From the NCBI GenBank assembly GCA_039024895.1, contig JBCCPJ010000001.1, positions 248,001-312,000 of the forward strand: 64,000 nt of DNA, given 5' to 3'. Each line of letters opens with the position of its first letter. The first letter of the stretch is position 1. Both the position numbers and the translations under genes were made by a program. The notes beneath the pieces were generated by a model. It was not told where the DNA came from. It did no database searches and saw nothing but the letters and a program-made list of their open reading frames with translations. Below, one piece after another: positions 15,855-24,495 of this stretch. This stretch comes from JAJDOD01 sp039024895. GTDB taxonomy: Bacteria; Pseudomonadota; Alphaproteobacteria; Rhodobacterales; Rhodobacteraceae.

Positions 15855-17228
15855 ATGAACATCGTACCGAACGACATCACTGACGTGATCGAAGCCGACC
15901 GCAAGAATGTCTGGCACCACCTCATTCAGCACAAACCTTTCGAATCCATCGACCCGCGCGTCATGGTCGAAGGCAAAGGCATGCGCGTCTGGGATGCGAC
16001 GGGCAAAGAACATATCGACGCTGTCTCCGGCGGCGTCTGGACCGTGAACGTGGGCTATGGACGCGAGCGCATCGCCAATGCCGTGCGCGATCAGCTTGTG
16101 CAAATGCCGTACTTCGCCGGATCCGCCGGTTCCATTCCGGGCGCCAAATTCGCCGAGAAACTGATTGAGCGTATGCCTGGTATGAGCCGCGTTTACTACT
16201 GCAACTCCGGGTCCGAGGCGAATGAGAAAGCCTTCAAGATGATCCGCCAGATTGCCCATAAGAAGTACGGCGGGCAGAAGCACAAAATTCTCTACCGCGA
16301 ACGCGACTACCACGGGACGACCATCACCTGTCTTTCTGCTGGCGGCCAGCCGGAGCGTAACGCGCAGTACGGTCCCTACACGCCGGGTTTTGTGCCCGTT
16401 CCCCATTGCCTCGAATATCGGGCTCAGGTTGAGACTGAAAACTATGGCGAATGGGCCGCCAATCAGATCGAAGAAGTGATCTTGCGGGAAGGCCCCGACA
16501 CAGTGGGCGGCCTCTGTCTTGAACCTGTGACAGCCGGTGGCGGCGTGATTACACCGCCCGAGGGGTATTGGGAACGGGTGCAGGAGATCTGCGCAAAATA
16601 CGACATCCTCCTCCATATCGACGAGGTCGTTTGCGGCGTGGGCCGGACCGGCGCCTGGTTCGGCTATCAGCACTACGGCGTCAAACCCGACTTCGTCACC
16701 ATGGCAAAAGGCGTCGCATCGGGCTACGCCGCGATCGCCTGCATGGTAACCACGGAAGACGTGTTCGACATGTTCAAGGACGATGCGGCGGACCCGATGA
16801 GCTATTTCCGCGACATCTCCACCTTTGGCGGCTGCACGGCGGGTCCGGCGGCTGCGCTGGAGAACCTTGCTATCATCGAGGAAGAAGACCTCCTCAACAA
16901 TACCAAAGCCATGGGACATCGTATGGTCGACAACCTGCGCGCGCTTCAAGAAAAGCACCGCGTTATTGGTCACGTGCGCGGCAAAGGGTTGTTCTGCGGC
17001 GCCGAGCTTGTGGCGGACCGGACGACCAAAGAACCCGCCGACGAGAAAAAAGTGCAGGCCGTGGTTGCGGATTGCATGGCGCAAGGCGTGGTGATTGGTG
17101 CGACCAACCGGTCACTGCCCGGTTACAACAACACCCTTTGCTTCAGCCCTGCGCTGATTTCGACGGCAGACGACATAGACCACATCACTACAGCCGTCGA
17201 TAAAGCACTGACCCGGGTCTTTTCCTAA
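15855..17228 (+). CDS. tpa: Class III aminotransferase, probably taurine--pyruvate aminotransferase
   Basis: A 457-residue PLP enzyme of the omega-aminotransferase group. The PLP lysine is Lys285 in TMAKGVASGY, with LHIDEVVCGVGRTG before it and the NSGSEANEKAFKM phosphate loop near residue 118. The N-terminal HLIQHKPF and the C-terminal GATNRSLPGYNNTLCFSPAL resemble taurine--pyruvate aminotransferase, which makes sulfoacetaldehyde and alanine. No taurine uptake (tauABC), sulfoacetaldehyde acetyltransferase (xsc) or ald gene is adjacent, so the substrate call rests on residue similarity only. A 131-base gap precedes it. Confidence 0.75.
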   Translation: MNIVPNDITDVIEADRKNVWHHLIQHKPFESIDPRVMVEGKGMRVWDATGKEHIDAVSGGVWTVNVGYGRERIANAVRDQLVQMPYFAGSAGSIPGAKFAEKLIERMPGMSRVYYCNSGSEANEKAFKMIRQIAHKKYGGQKHKILYRERDYHGTTITCLSAGGQPERNAQYGPYTPGFVPVPHCLEYRAQVETENYGEWAANQIEEVILREGPDTVGGLCLEPVTAGGGVITPPEGYWERVQEICAKYDILLHIDEVVCGVGRTGAWFGYQHYGVKPDFVTMAKGVASGYAAIACMVTTEDVFDMFKDDAADPMSYFRDISTFGGCTAGPAAALENLAIIEEEDLLNNTKAMGHRMVDNLRALQEKHRVIGHVRGKGLFCGAELVADRTTKEPADEKKVQAVVADCMAQGVVIGATNRSLPGYNNTLCFSPALISTADDIDHITTAVDKALTRVFS

Positions 17229-17274
17229 CCGGAACGTGACTTGAGAGGGGCATCGGCGCGTGCCATGTAAATGT

Positions 17275-17643
17275 ATGCGCTATGCCCTGATCTCAGTCCT
17301 CATATCTGCAACTTCGGTATGGGCACAGGCTGGTCTGCGGGCCAATGATACCATCCTCACCAAGGCGCAGTTGGAGGACCTGCTATCAGGGTACTTGGTT
17401 GAGTTTTTCGACGGCTCTAAGTCCCGATACGCGTCAGACGGCACCTACGCCTATACCTACACCGACGATGGACCGGCTTGGACAGGGGCTTATCGCCTCT
17501 TGGACGACAGCCTTGTTTGTGTCGATTTCGACAATGGCACCGCCCGCTGTGATCGCTTTGTCATGTCCGGTGACCGCGTCGTGTTAATCATCGAAAACGG
17601 CACGCGGTTTCCAGTTCGGAACCTGACTGTTTACGCCAATTAG
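17275..17643 (+). CDS. Small secreted protein of unknown function
   Basis: A 122-residue protein with a signal peptide (MRYALISVLISATSVWAQA, cleavage probably after AQA). The mature part alternates short beta strands and turns with two cysteines (LVCVDFDNGTARCDRF) that could form a disulfide, and repeated Asp-Gly turns (FFDGSKSRYASDGTYAYTYTDDG). This type of small periplasmic beta protein is common in Rhodobacterales, but I do not know a function. The frame also opens at a GTG at 17260; the ATG at 17275 gives a proper signal peptide. It may be cotranscribed with the upstream aminotransferase. Confidence 0.6.
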   Translation: MRYALISVLISATSVWAQAGLRANDTILTKAQLEDLLSGYLVEFFDGSKSRYASDGTYAYTYTDDGPAWTGAYRLLDDSLVCVDFDNGTARCDRFVMSGDRVVLIIENGTRFPVRNLTVYAN

Positions 17644-17737
17644 CCCCCGCAAGCCTTGTTAAGGCTATTATCTCGACTTATTTTCGCCACAGTTGGGTTT
17701 TGACCGCTCGACGTGTGTTTGTGTACTGGGGGTCTTT

Positions 17738-17860
17738 ATGAGCGATTTTTTGGTCGCATTCCTTGTTCTGGTTGCCATTGCTTCCATCGGAAGCTTTGCA
17801 GCATCACCGGATATATTCAGCACCAATTGCGCCGGAGGCTTCCTGCAACTCTGCTGGTAA
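17738..17860 (+). CDS. Possible 40-residue membrane or secreted mini-protein
   Basis: A short open frame beginning ATG at 17738 after a GGGGG run seven bases upstream. It encodes one hydrophobic segment (FLVAFLVLVAIASIGSFAA) and a tail with two cysteines (NCAGGF and LCW at the end). The ribosome site, hydrophobic start and clean stop just before the transglycosylase gene make it plausible. No family is recognised and expression is not shown. Confidence 0.4.
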   Translation: MSDFLVAFLVLVAIASIGSFAASPDIFSTNCAGGFLQLCW

Positions 17861-17867
17861 GAGAAGC

Positions 17868-19043
17868 CTAGAGCGCGTTGACAAGTTCGCGAGTTGGCCA
17901 AGCGTCAGCGGGCAATCCTAGGCGCTCTTGTTCCAACTGCACCGCCTTACGCGTTTTCGCACCCAGAATGCCATCGATACCCCCAACGTCATGCCCGCGT
18001 TGGGTAAGCTTTTGTTGCAACGCTTTCATCTGGCTTTCCCCCAAAGCAGGGGTTGGATCGCCCGGATCATATACCGGCGCACCCTCTAACCGCGTCGCAA
18101 AGTACGCAGCGGTCGTCACGTAGATAAAGCTTTGATTCCACTCAAAGAAAACATTGAAATTTGGGTAAATGAGAAATGCCGGACCACGCCGTCCCTGCGG
18201 CAGCAATACCGCAGCATCAACACCCGGCCCGAGTAACGCACCGGAACGCGGCTCAAGACCAAGCGCCAGCCAATCAGAGGCCGGACGCCAACCGTCCAGA
18301 CCAGTTTGCGACCAGTCGAAACTCTCGGGCAACGAAACCTCTTGCATCCAGGGCTGGCCTTGCTGCCATCCAAGACTTTTCAGCAGGTTCGCGCCCGATA
18401 GCAGCGCATCGGCTGCAGAGGTTTTCAAACGCACCTTGCCGTCGCCATCGCCGTCCACACCATTTCGAATGATGTCTTCGGGCAACATCTGCACCATGCC
18501 GATTTCACCCGCCCAGGCACCCGTCGTGCGCACCGGATCGATGTCGCCACGGGCGAAAAGCTCCAGCGCGGCAAACACCTGCGGACGAAACAATTCGGGC
18601 CGCCGACAATCGTGGGAAAGTGTCAGAAGCGCATTCACTGTGTTAAAATTACCCTGAACCGCGCCGAAATCGGTCTCAAACGCCCAAAATGCCAGGAGCA
18701 CACCGCGCGCCACGCCATACTCGCGCTCCACCCGGTCAAAAACGCTGTCCCATTTCTGAGAATTGCGCAGGCCCGCATTCAACCTGTTCTGACTGATGAG
18801 CCGACGGGAAAAGTCGATGAACGGCATCTGAAAGATACCTTGCGCCCGATCGGCACGAATAACTTTGGGATCCTGGCGTGCCGATGCGAAAAACTGGTCA
18901 ACAACGGAGCTGTCATAGCCGCGTTGACGCGCTTCGGCTTTTGCATCGTTGACGAAACCGCCAAAGCTACCGCCACAGGACTGCGCCCAGGCAGGCAAGG
19001 CTATGCATGAAAGTAAAAGGCCAAAGGCAACAAGACGGCGCAT
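17868..19043 (-). CDS. MltB-type lytic murein transglycosylase with peptidoglycan-binding domain
   Basis: Cleaves the glycan strand of peptidoglycan to form anhydro-muramic ends, in the periplasm. The 391-residue protein has a signal peptide (first 20 residues, ending AWA), an SLT_2/MltB domain (about 25-315) with catalytic Glu123 in FWAFETDFG and the GEIGMVQMLPEDI segment, and a C-terminal PG_binding_1 domain (about 335-390) with the GGIDGILGAKTRKAV repeat core. The length is normal for the two-domain subgroup. It converges on the small open frame at 17738 and has its own promoter region in 19044-19227. Confidence 0.9.
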   Translation of the reverse strand: MRRLVAFGLLLSCIALPAWAQSCGGSFGGFVNDAKAEARQRGYDSSVVDQFFASARQDPKVIRADRAQGIFQMPFIDFSRRLISQNRLNAGLRNSQKWDSVFDRVEREYGVARGVLLAFWAFETDFGAVQGNFNTVNALLTLSHDCRRPELFRPQVFAALELFARGDIDPVRTTGAWAGEIGMVQMLPEDIIRNGVDGDGDGKVRLKTSAADALLSGANLLKSLGWQQGQPWMQEVSLPESFDWSQTGLDGWRPASDWLALGLEPRSGALLGPGVDAAVLLPQGRRGPAFLIYPNFNVFFEWNQSFIYVTTAAYFATRLEGAPVYDPGDPTPALGESQMKALQQKLTQRGHDVGGIDGILGAKTRKAVQLEQERLGLPADAWPTRELVNAL

Positions 19044-19227
19044 TTAATCTCCTCGTCTCAGACCCCAAAGCAGCCTACCGAGACACGACACCATTGCAAG
19101 GGGAAGGCGGCAACCTTCCGCCGACGTTAACCCTTTTCCCAATCAGTCTTAACGTTCCGTTAAGGAATTACGATCAATTTGACCGGCGTGGGGCGAATTA
19201 GGCTGGTAAGCACCAGAGGGTCTCAGA

Positions 19228-19587
19228 GTGATACTGATTGTTGCATCAAATCCGGAGCTGTCCAAACTTTGGGCAAAGCACCTTGAGCGACAGCACATCG
19301 CTGTCTGTGTGGTGACCACTCAGGAAGCTGCGGTCGAATTTCTTTGTGAGCACGAACCGGACGTTCTGGTTTTGGACGTAATGCTGGAAGACGGCAGCGC
19401 CATTGCGACCGCGGATTTTGCCAGCTACCGACGTCCTGAGACGCGCATTGTGTTTGTCACACGAAGCTCTTTCTTCTCGGACGGCTCTTTGTTCCAGCAC
19501 ATTCCAAACACGGCCGCGATTATTCCGGAACTGACCAATCCCAATGATCTGGCGGAAATCGTCGCCTATCACGGGCGCGCCTCCTGA
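19228..19587 (+). CDS. Stand-alone receiver (CheY-like) domain with degenerate pocket
   Basis: A 119-residue single-domain protein with receiver-fold spacing. Asp50 in VLVLDVMLEDGS is in the phospho-acceptor position and Thr in VFVTRSS is in the switch position. The usual acidic pair after strand 1 is replaced (ILIVASNPE), and the conserved lysine of strand 5 is missing (AAIIPEL). The start is GTG with AGAGGG upstream. No histidine kinase gene is nearby. It may respond to something other than phosphorylation, or be activated weakly. The partner is unknown. Confidence 0.68.
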   Translation: MILIVASNPELSKLWAKHLERQHIAVCVVTTQEAAVEFLCEHEPDVLVLDVMLEDGSAIATADFASYRRPETRIVFVTRSSFFSDGSLFQHIPNTAAIIPELTNPNDLAEIVAYHGRAS

Positions 19588-19600
19588 CAGCGCGCTCACT

Positions 19601-21055
19601 TTAGCTGGCAATCGCTTCGGCAATGCGGGCAATGCCTTTTGGAATACTCTCCTTTTGGATCGAACTATAGGCCAAGCGATAATATTCGGTCGGTCGGTCG
19701 GGGCCCGGAAAAAACGGGGATCCAGGTTCGATTAACACGGCATTGGCTTTCAGGCGCTCCGTAAGCTCTCCGGTATCAATCCTATCGGGCGCCCGCATCC
19801 AAAAACTTGATCCGCCATTTCCTTCACCAGCGATGGTAAGACCATGGGCGTGTATGGCGTCCGTCATGACCCGCCGCCGCTCCGCCAGCGCGCGCGCGGT
19901 ACGTTTGATCAGCGCGTCGTAATGACCAAGCGACATGAAGTAGGCAGCGGTGCGTTGAACATGCCCCGGCGGGTGACGCAAAACCGCTGCCCGAAGCGCT
20001 CGCGCTTCTCGAATGAAGGACCGCGAACCAACGATGTACCCAAGCCGCAAACCCGGGAAAAGCGACTTGGAGAACGACCCGATATGGATCACCCGCCCCT
20101 CCTTATCGAGGGACTTTAACGCTGGCGATGGGGGGTTGATGAAGGACATTTCAAACTCGTAGTCATCTTCGACGATGAGAAAGTCATCGGCTGCGGCGCG
20201 GTCCAGCATTGCGCGGCGGCGCTCCAGCGGCATGGTCACCGAGGTGGGACAATGGTGACTGGGCGTTGTAAACACCACATGGCTGCCATCGGGAATATCC
20301 TCCACAGGAAGGCCCTGTGCATCAACCGGCACGGCGCGAACATCGCAGCCGCGCCGCTCCAGTATGTTTCGCAAGCCCGGGTAGCAGGGGCTTTCGATCA
20401 CCGCACGGCGTCCCGGACCCAGCAGCACTTCGGACGCCAACCAGAGGGCATTTTGCGCGCCCAACGTGACCAGGATCTCATCGGGCGCCGCCAGAATACC
20501 GCGCCGCGGCAGGGAGTGCCGCGCGATGAACTCAACGAGCCGGGGATCGTCGCGCTCGAAATAATCGGTGGTCATGGCCTCGAAATCCCGAAGCCCGAGC
20601 GCCTGAAGCGCGCAAAGCCGCCAGTTGGCATGATCGAACAGGGAAATATCCGCCTGACCGTAAATGAAGGGGTAGCGGTACTTTTGCCAATCCGCAGGTT
20701 TCCGGAACAAATCAAAGTCCGAATAGCGCGTGCCAAGGAAGCTGTCCCAATCGACGCTACCGCTTTCTTCGACGGGTTCGCCGGTTAGCCGTGGTTGTGG
20801 TGCATTCGGTGAGACGTAATAGCCGGATCGGCCCTTCGAGGTGATGTAGTCATCTGCCTGCAACTCGGTATAGGCCAGCGTTACGGTAATTCGGCTGATA
20901 CCCAGATGCCGTGCGAGGCGGCGCGTCGAGGGGAGTTTCTCCCCCGCTTGCAAGCGCCCGGACAAAATGCCTTCCGCCACCAGCGACTGTATCTGTTGCT
21001 GAAGTGTCCCTTCAAACGAGGGGTCTAGGAAAAAAGTCTCTTCGGAAACCGCCAT
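19601..21055 (-). CDS. MocR-type GntR/aminotransferase transcriptional regulator
   Basis: A 484-residue regulator. An N-terminal winged helix of GntR type (about 15-80, with KLPSTRRLARHLGISRITVT) is joined to a class I aminotransferase fold (about 120-484) with the PLP lysine in GSFSKSLFPGLRLGY and VEDDYEFEM before it. MocR members include PdxR (vitamin B6), TauR (taurine), GabR and EhuR types. The taurine-type aminotransferase gene lies about 2.4 kb away, so TauR is an idea, but the genes between them argue against a simple pair. The start ATG at 21055 gives the standard N-terminus. Confidence 0.85.
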   Translation of the reverse strand: MAVSEETFFLDPSFEGTLQQQIQSLVAEGILSGRLQAGEKLPSTRRLARHLGISRITVTLAYTELQADDYITSKGRSGYYVSPNAPQPRLTGEPVEESGSVDWDSFLGTRYSDFDLFRKPADWQKYRYPFIYGQADISLFDHANWRLCALQALGLRDFEAMTTDYFERDDPRLVEFIARHSLPRRGILAAPDEILVTLGAQNALWLASEVLLGPGRRAVIESPCYPGLRNILERRGCDVRAVPVDAQGLPVEDIPDGSHVVFTTPSHHCPTSVTMPLERRRAMLDRAAADDFLIVEDDYEFEMSFINPPSPALKSLDKEGRVIHIGSFSKSLFPGLRLGYIVGSRSFIREARALRAAVLRHPPGHVQRTAAYFMSLGHYDALIKRTARALAERRRVMTDAIHAHGLTIAGEGNGGSSFWMRAPDRIDTGELTERLKANAVLIEPGSPFFPGPDRPTEYYRLAYSSIQKESIPKGIARIAEAIAS

Positions 21056-21100
21056 GAAACTGGACTGATAGCATAGGTCCAGTTTGCTTCACAAGCCCGG

Positions 21101-22687
21101 TTAAAGTTGCGCCGCGAATTGCTGAGGATTGTACTTGGTATCAGCGTCAATCGTGAATTGGCCCCGCTCAAGCTTCTTGAACTTGCCGTCTCGCAGAAGC
21201 TGTCCGAACGAGCGAAGGCTTTCCTCGCGGGACAGTTCGAGCGACGGGTCCATGCTGGTGACCATCTGCATGATCTCGGGACGCGTGAACGAAGGCTGCC
21301 CTTCGGAGAATATGGTGAAGGCGGCGGCAGCTTCCATGAGCTCCGGCAAGTCCTTCGCCCCGACTTGCGCGGCAAATGCCGCCGCATTGCCATCGTCTTC
21401 TGGTTGCTCGGAATCGATACGCTGCGATGAAACAAGCACGAGCGGCGGTGCCGAAGAAGCTCTAGTCGTTTCCTCAGCTGGTTCGCTTTGCACCGCTTCC
21501 GAAAGGTCTTCGCGATACGGGTTCTGCTCCGCTTCTTCCTGCTCTTCTTTCGAGACCGTATGAGATACCAGCCGATCCGCCTTCGTAGCCGCTACGGCAG
21601 CGCGCATTTGCGATATCACCCGGCGCCGTCGCACCGTCTCATTATCGTTGAGCTTGTTGTCCGTCTCGTTCAGCAAACGACCCATATCGGCGTCGAGTTC
21701 TTGTGACAGAGCGCGGTTCGGGCTTGAAGGCTTGGTGTCCTCTTCCGGCGGCACATCCTCCGCCAAGCGTTCAGAGACGCTGCCAATCATCTCGGAAACA
21801 GTGCGGTCCGGCCGTGGCGACGGAGCGCTTTCTTCCTCAATTTCTACCTCGTTGGACGGCGCTTCCAAGTCTGTCTCAGCAGACCATTCATCGTCCGCTT
21901 GGACTTCAGTCGAAATGTCGCCGTCGGGCGTTTCCACGGGATCAGACGCCATTGCAAAGGCGTCCTGCGCTTCCATCACGTCCGGTGCCACATCATCCGA
22001 TGCGTGATCCTCGGCGATGTCTGCCTGTATTTGCTGGATCGTCCTACTAAGCGCACGATCACGCAGATCAGGATCATCGGCATTTGGCGTCTGCTCGCGC
22101 ATTAAGGCGCTGGTGTCGCGTTCGATGTTTTGCGACACCACCGCACGGATCCGGCGCAGCTTTTCCGCCACCGTTTCAGCAGGTTGCGAGATATCGACCT
22201 CTGCGGACGTGTCCACCGGAAGCACATTCTCCGGCTCGTCCGGCATCAAATAGTCATCATCATAGGCGAGCGGCCCGGTCTCCGACACGAGGGGCGTTGA
22301 AGTTGCGCCGCGCGCTTCTAGGGAGGCCGTCGCTCCTGTGTCGCCCTCGCCCGCAGGCTCAGGCTCCAGGGCGGCCGGTTCCGCATCCGCTTCCGACACA
22401 GATTCCGGTGGCGGGGACGGTGCCGCCGAAGGCGCTGCCGCCACAAGTGCCACGCCCGCGTCAGTGACGCGGGCTTCGACACGGCGCTGCACCTCTTTTT
22501 CGGCGATGCGCTGCAACATTTCCACATCTGGCGTGGGAGGCTCCGCACCGAAATAGCGATCGTCTGCTGCAAGATCGCGGAAATACTCCGCCATCTCACG
22601 CATTGACCCGAGCGGGTCGTCAAAGCCCTCCAGCGTGCAGCTAAAGGTGCCGTAGGAAACCGTCAGGATTTTGGTCGGTCCATTCAT
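21101..22687 (-). CDS. Conserved acidic protein of unknown function
   Basis: A 528-residue protein. The first 70 residues are well ordered (ILTVSYGTFSCTLEGF, then EMAEYFRDLAADDRYFGAEPP), and I recognise this start from Rhodobacterales hypothetical proteins, some of which carry an unsupported 'CheA' label. Residues about 90-330 are Ala/Pro/Glu/Asp-rich and probably disordered, with repeated short helices of the type RALSRTIQQIQADI and RALSQELDADMGRLL. The C-terminal 100 residues form a compact helical domain ending in DADTKYNPQQFAAQL. No CheA kinase motif is present. The role is unknown. Confidence 0.65.
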   Translation of the reverse strand: MNGPTKILTVSYGTFSCTLEGFDDPLGSMREMAEYFRDLAADDRYFGAEPPTPDVEMLQRIAEKEVQRRVEARVTDAGVALVAAAPSAAPSPPPESVSEADAEPAALEPEPAGEGDTGATASLEARGATSTPLVSETGPLAYDDDYLMPDEPENVLPVDTSAEVDISQPAETVAEKLRRIRAVVSQNIERDTSALMREQTPNADDPDLRDRALSRTIQQIQADIAEDHASDDVAPDVMEAQDAFAMASDPVETPDGDISTEVQADDEWSAETDLEAPSNEVEIEEESAPSPRPDRTVSEMIGSVSERLAEDVPPEEDTKPSSPNRALSQELDADMGRLLNETDNKLNDNETVRRRRVISQMRAAVAATKADRLVSHTVSKEEQEEAEQNPYREDLSEAVQSEPAEETTRASSAPPLVLVSSQRIDSEQPEDDGNAAAFAAQVGAKDLPELMEAAAAFTIFSEGQPSFTRPEIMQMVTSMDPSLELSREESLRSFGQLLRDGKFKKLERGQFTIDADTKYNPQQFAAQL

Positions 22688-22827
22688 CGAAGAGATCGCT
22701 TTCTCCCATTCTTCAACAATGTGTTTACCAAAAGGGCGCCCAAAAATAGGAACGTATCTGAGGAAATCACAAGATTTTTTCTAGACAGAAATGTGGCGTT
22801 TCGCGGTGATGTGGGGAACAGTTTCTT

Positions 22828-23487
22828 ATGACAAGCGGCAATGTTCAATCCTCTCGGGGTGTTACGCTGGTCGGCGGTGGGGCGCCGAGAGCTGAAGATA
22901 TCAAGCTTTTGCGGGGCTATGCGCCTGATCTTGTTGCCGCCGATGGTGGGGCAAATTTCTGTGCCGCCGAGGGTCTGTCCCCAGTGGCGGTGATCGGCGA
23001 CTTCGATTCGCTTGCGCCAGAAACCAAGGAAAAGCTGACCAAAAGCCATTTTATTCATGTGGCAGAACAAGACAGCACAGATTTTTACAAATGCTTAACG
23101 AACATCCAGGCGCCCTTCATTCTCGCCACGGGGTTCACCGCAAAACGGCTCGATCACACGCTGGCGGCGCTGTCAACGCTTGTGCAAATCCAAACGTGCC
23201 CGGTGATTTTGCTGGGCGAGGAGGACGTGATTTTTGCCGCGCCGAAGCGCTTGGAGCTGCCCCTTCCCGCAGGACAACGGCTGTCCTTGTTCCCGATGGC
23301 ACCCGTCAAGGGGCGCTCGACAGGTCTAAAATGGGCAATCGACGGGCTTGAATTGTCACCAAATGGGCGAATCGGTACATCCAACGAGACCCTTGGACCC
23401 GTCACGCTGGAGTTTGAAGCGGGCGGCTGCCTCGTTATTCTCCCACGGACGATGCTTGAGGTGGCGCTGATGGCTCTAACCGGCTGA
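22828..23487 (+). CDS. Thiamine diphosphokinase
   Basis: Transfers pyrophosphate from ATP to thiamine to make thiamine diphosphate in the cytoplasm. The 219-residue length fits. Motifs are VAADGGANF, VIGDFDSL and QDSTDFYKCL, which hold the metal- and nucleotide-binding acids of the TPK catalytic domain; the C-terminal half is the beta-rich thiamine-binding domain (SLFPMAPVKG, GLEWxxDG-like GLKWAIDGLEL). The last 53 bases overlap the end of the convergent EamA gene. Confidence 0.9.
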   Translation: MTSGNVQSSRGVTLVGGGAPRAEDIKLLRGYAPDLVAADGGANFCAAEGLSPVAVIGDFDSLAPETKEKLTKSHFIHVAEQDSTDFYKCLTNIQAPFILATGFTAKRLDHTLAALSTLVQIQTCPVILLGEEDVIFAAPKRLELPLPAGQRLSLFPMAPVKGRSTGLKWAIDGLELSPNGRIGTSNETLGPVTLEFEAGGCLVILPRTMLEVALMALTG

Positions 23488-24361
23488 GCTGGCGTTCGCG
23501 CAAGATGACGTAAAGCCCCGCCGCGACCGTCACCGCGATGCCCGCCAATGCCAGTCCGTTAGGAAAATCCTCGAAGATGAGCAAACCCAACAACGCCGCC
23601 ACCGGAATCTCCAAATACTGCATCGGGGCAAGCGTGGCGGAGGGTGCAAAGCGCAGCGCCCAAGTCATGAGCAGATGCGCCACCGTGCCCAGTGCCCCCA
23701 TGGCAAGCGCAAATCCCCATGCGGACATTTCCGGCCAGACAAGTCGGAAACCGGGTGTGCTCTCTAACAAGAGGAATACCGGAAGCAGGAACGCACAGGC
23801 AAACAGCCCCGACACCATTTGCAGGGCAATCGGATCGACGCTTTGCGCCAATTGACGGGTGACCAGCATGAAAAACGCGAAAATGAACGCGACGCCAACA
23901 GGCAGCAGAGCCGGCCAACCGACCGCCGCAAAACTGGGCTGCATCACCATGCATGTGCCGAGAAATCCGACACAACAGGCGGCAATACGGCGGTGCCCGA
24001 CTTGCTCGCCGAGAACATAGCGCCCGAGAAGGAGCATGATAAACGGCATCACAAAGGCAATCGCCACCGCATCCGCAAGCGGCAAATATTGGAGCGACAA
24101 GAACATCAGACCAATGCCGAGCATGTGCAAAACAGCGCGGAGGGCCGAGAGTTGGAGAGCCCGTGGTGACATGGCCAAAGGGATTGCGCCCCACAGAATG
24201 ATCGGCGCCAACAACACGACCTGAAGTGCCATGCGGATGGCCACCAGTTGGGCAACTTCCATGTGATCGCCCAAGAGCTTGGCAAGCGCGTCCCCCATGG
24301 GGGCCGCGACGCAGAAGCCGAGCATGAGAAGAATACCGAGAACAGGACGATCCGAAGCCAT
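23435..24361 (-). CDS. EamA/DMT-family transporter
   Basis: A 308-residue membrane protein with ten predicted helices in two EamA repeats, starting with PVLGILLMLGFCVAAPMGDALAK and with a second repeat from about residue 155. Drug/metabolite transporters export or import small metabolites; the substrate cannot be inferred. The final 53 bases are shared with thiamine diphosphokinase on the other strand. The start at 24361 is followed closely by the divergent helicase gene at 24496. Confidence 0.85.
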   Translation of the reverse strand: MASDRPVLGILLMLGFCVAAPMGDALAKLLGDHMEVAQLVAIRMALQVVLLAPIILWGAIPLAMSPRALQLSALRAVLHMLGIGLMFLSLQYLPLADAVAIAFVMPFIMLLLGRYVLGEQVGHRRIAACCVGFLGTCMVMQPSFAAVGWPALLPVGVAFIFAFFMLVTRQLAQSVDPIALQMVSGLFACAFLLPVFLLLESTPGFRLVWPEMSAWGFALAMGALGTVAHLLMTWALRFAPSATLAPMQYLEIPVAALLGLLIFEDFPNGLALAGIAVTVAAGLYVILRERQLSRLEPSAPPQASSVGE

Positions 24362-24495
24362 GGTCCCACAGTAGGCGCTCCATGTTGGTCGGAAAATGCG
24401 TTTTCTTCAAAACGGCATCGCGGCAGAAAGCGCTGGACGCGCCGCCCTCAAGCCGCTTTAACTCCGGTCGGTTTGCAACATCCTTTTTCCCTCCC

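Noticed and set aside
15771..17084. Long reverse open frame of 437 codons opposite the taurine-type aminotransferase
   Set aside because: It lacks any family features and lies wholly antisense to a gene with clear PLP motifs; such shadows are expected in GC-rich DNA.
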